A stretch of 64,000 nucleotides of DNA, taken from contig DATNIB010000041.1 in the NCBI GenBank assembly GCA_035604685.1, forward strand, positions 18,991 to 82,990. The letters run 5' to 3'. Position 1 is the first letter of the stretch. Each line of letters starts with the position of its first letter. The translations under genes and the position numbers were made by a program. A model generated the notes under the pieces. It was not told the origin of the DNA. It saw only the letters and a program-made list of their open reading frames with translations, and searched no databases. Origin of the DNA: DATNIB01 sp035604685. Its GTDB lineage: Bacteria > Actinomycetota > Acidimicrobiia > Acidimicrobiales > RAAP-2. Positions 63,662 through 64,000 of the stretch are shown here, piece after piece.

Positions 63662-64000
63662 ATGAAGGTCGACGCCGACGCCGCCGGGTTCAGCGGGTCT
63701 CGCCTCGAGCGCATCACCGAGCACTTCGAGAAGGGCTACGTCTCCACCGGCAAGATCACCGGCTGCCAGATCACGGTCACCCGGGGCAACAACGTCGCCT
63801 ACTTCCGCTCCCTGGGCCAGATGGACCGCGAGCGGGCCAAAGCCACCTCCGAGGACACGATCTGGCGCATCTACTCGATGACCAAGCCGATCACCTCCAT
63901 CGCGCTCATGCAGCTCTACGAGAAGGGCGCCTTCCAGCTGAGCGACCCTGTCGAGCGCTACATCCCCTCGTGGAAGGGCCAGAAGGTCGGCGTCGTGCGC
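63662..64000 (+). CDS. Class C beta-lactamase-like serine hydrolase (N-terminal part only)
   Basis: The first 113 residues are visible; the gene runs off the right edge. It shows SRLERITEHFEKGYVSTGKI, the beta strand ITVTRGNNVAYF, and the catalytic SxxK in WRIYSMTKPITSIALMQLYE. FQLSDPVERYIPSWK follows, as in beta-lactamase-family esterases/transpeptidase relatives (PF00144). No signal peptide is present, which points to a cytoplasmic esterase-type member rather than a secreted beta-lactamase. Divergent from the FtsX-type gene. Confidence 0.9.
   Translation, partial: MKVDADAAGFSGSRLERITEHFEKGYVSTGKITGCQITVTRGNNVAYFRSLGQMDRERAKATSEDTIWRIYSMTKPITSIALMQLYEKGAFQLSDPVERYIPSWKGQKVGVVR

Overview
This window reads as chromosomal DNA of a high-GC Actinomycetota. 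It carries phosphatidylinositol-mannoside genes (PIP synthase, acyltransferase, PimA-like mannosyltransferase), a mycothiol gene (mshC), an F420-dependent NADP reductase, an InhA-type enoyl reductase and an IS607-family element of the mycobacterial kind. The order ruvC-yebC-pdxT-pdxS-(M48 protease)-pimA-acyltransferase-pgsA, then HIT protein and thrS, matches a conserved block known from Mycobacterium, but the rest does not look mycobacterial. An Acidimicrobiia-like lineage is my best guess, and it is inference only. Genes are densely packed. Many start codons overlap the previous stop (ATGA or GTGA), and several genes have a TANNNT -10 element 5-8 nt before the start codon, suggesting leaderless transcripts.

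Layout. 1-7 kb (minus strand): ruvC (cut by the window edge), yebC, pdxT/pdxS, M48 protease, PIM lipid synthesis. 7-10.1 kb (plus): an EF-G-like GTPase and an unknown protein with a probable inactive Lon-type (S16) domain. 10.4-15.7 kb (minus): HIT hydrolase, thrS, mshC, npdG, haloalkane dehalogenase. 15.7-20 kb: a TetR regulator, a 40-bp inverted-repeat operator, and a divergent SDR-sulfatase-DinB set. 20-24.6 kb: hemolysin III, then a divergent four-gene glycoconjugate set (PIG-L deacetylase and CelD/BcsL-type acyltransferase facing GT2 glycosyltransferase and a second PIG-L deacetylase). 24.7 kb: InhA-type enoyl reductase.

25.5-45.9 kb is a nearly complete cobalamin locus in two divergent operons. 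The minus-strand operon (cobU-cobS-cbiB-cobC-cobQ-cobN-chlID) is preceded by a cobalamin riboswitch. The plus-strand operon runs cobO-cobB-(4-TM protein)-cobI-cobM-cbiD-cbiET-cbiG/cobJ-ferredoxin-cbiC/cbiX. It combines early-cobalt enzymes (CbiX, CbiD, CbiG) with the late, ATP-dependent CobN chelatase. The uroporphyrinogen-III C-methyltransferase, CobG, CobF and CobK/CbiJ are not in the window.

46-52 kb: aldo/keto reductase, an SCO6745-family protein, an orphan branched-chain-type binding protein, and an IS607-family element whose serine recombinase is frameshifted while TnpB looks intact. 52-64 kb is a signalling and transport neighbourhood: a cyclic-nucleotide-binding-domain protein, a carotenoid-desaturase-like FAD enzyme, a REC-(LuxR remnant)-class III cyclase, an ABC ATPase, a histidine kinase, two response regulators, a metallo-beta-lactamase-fold protein, a two-domain FtsX/MacB-like permease broken by a one-base deletion, and the start of a serine beta-lactamase-like hydrolase.

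Starts, motifs and repeats were read by eye. Family names rest on recognised motifs and context; no database search was run.
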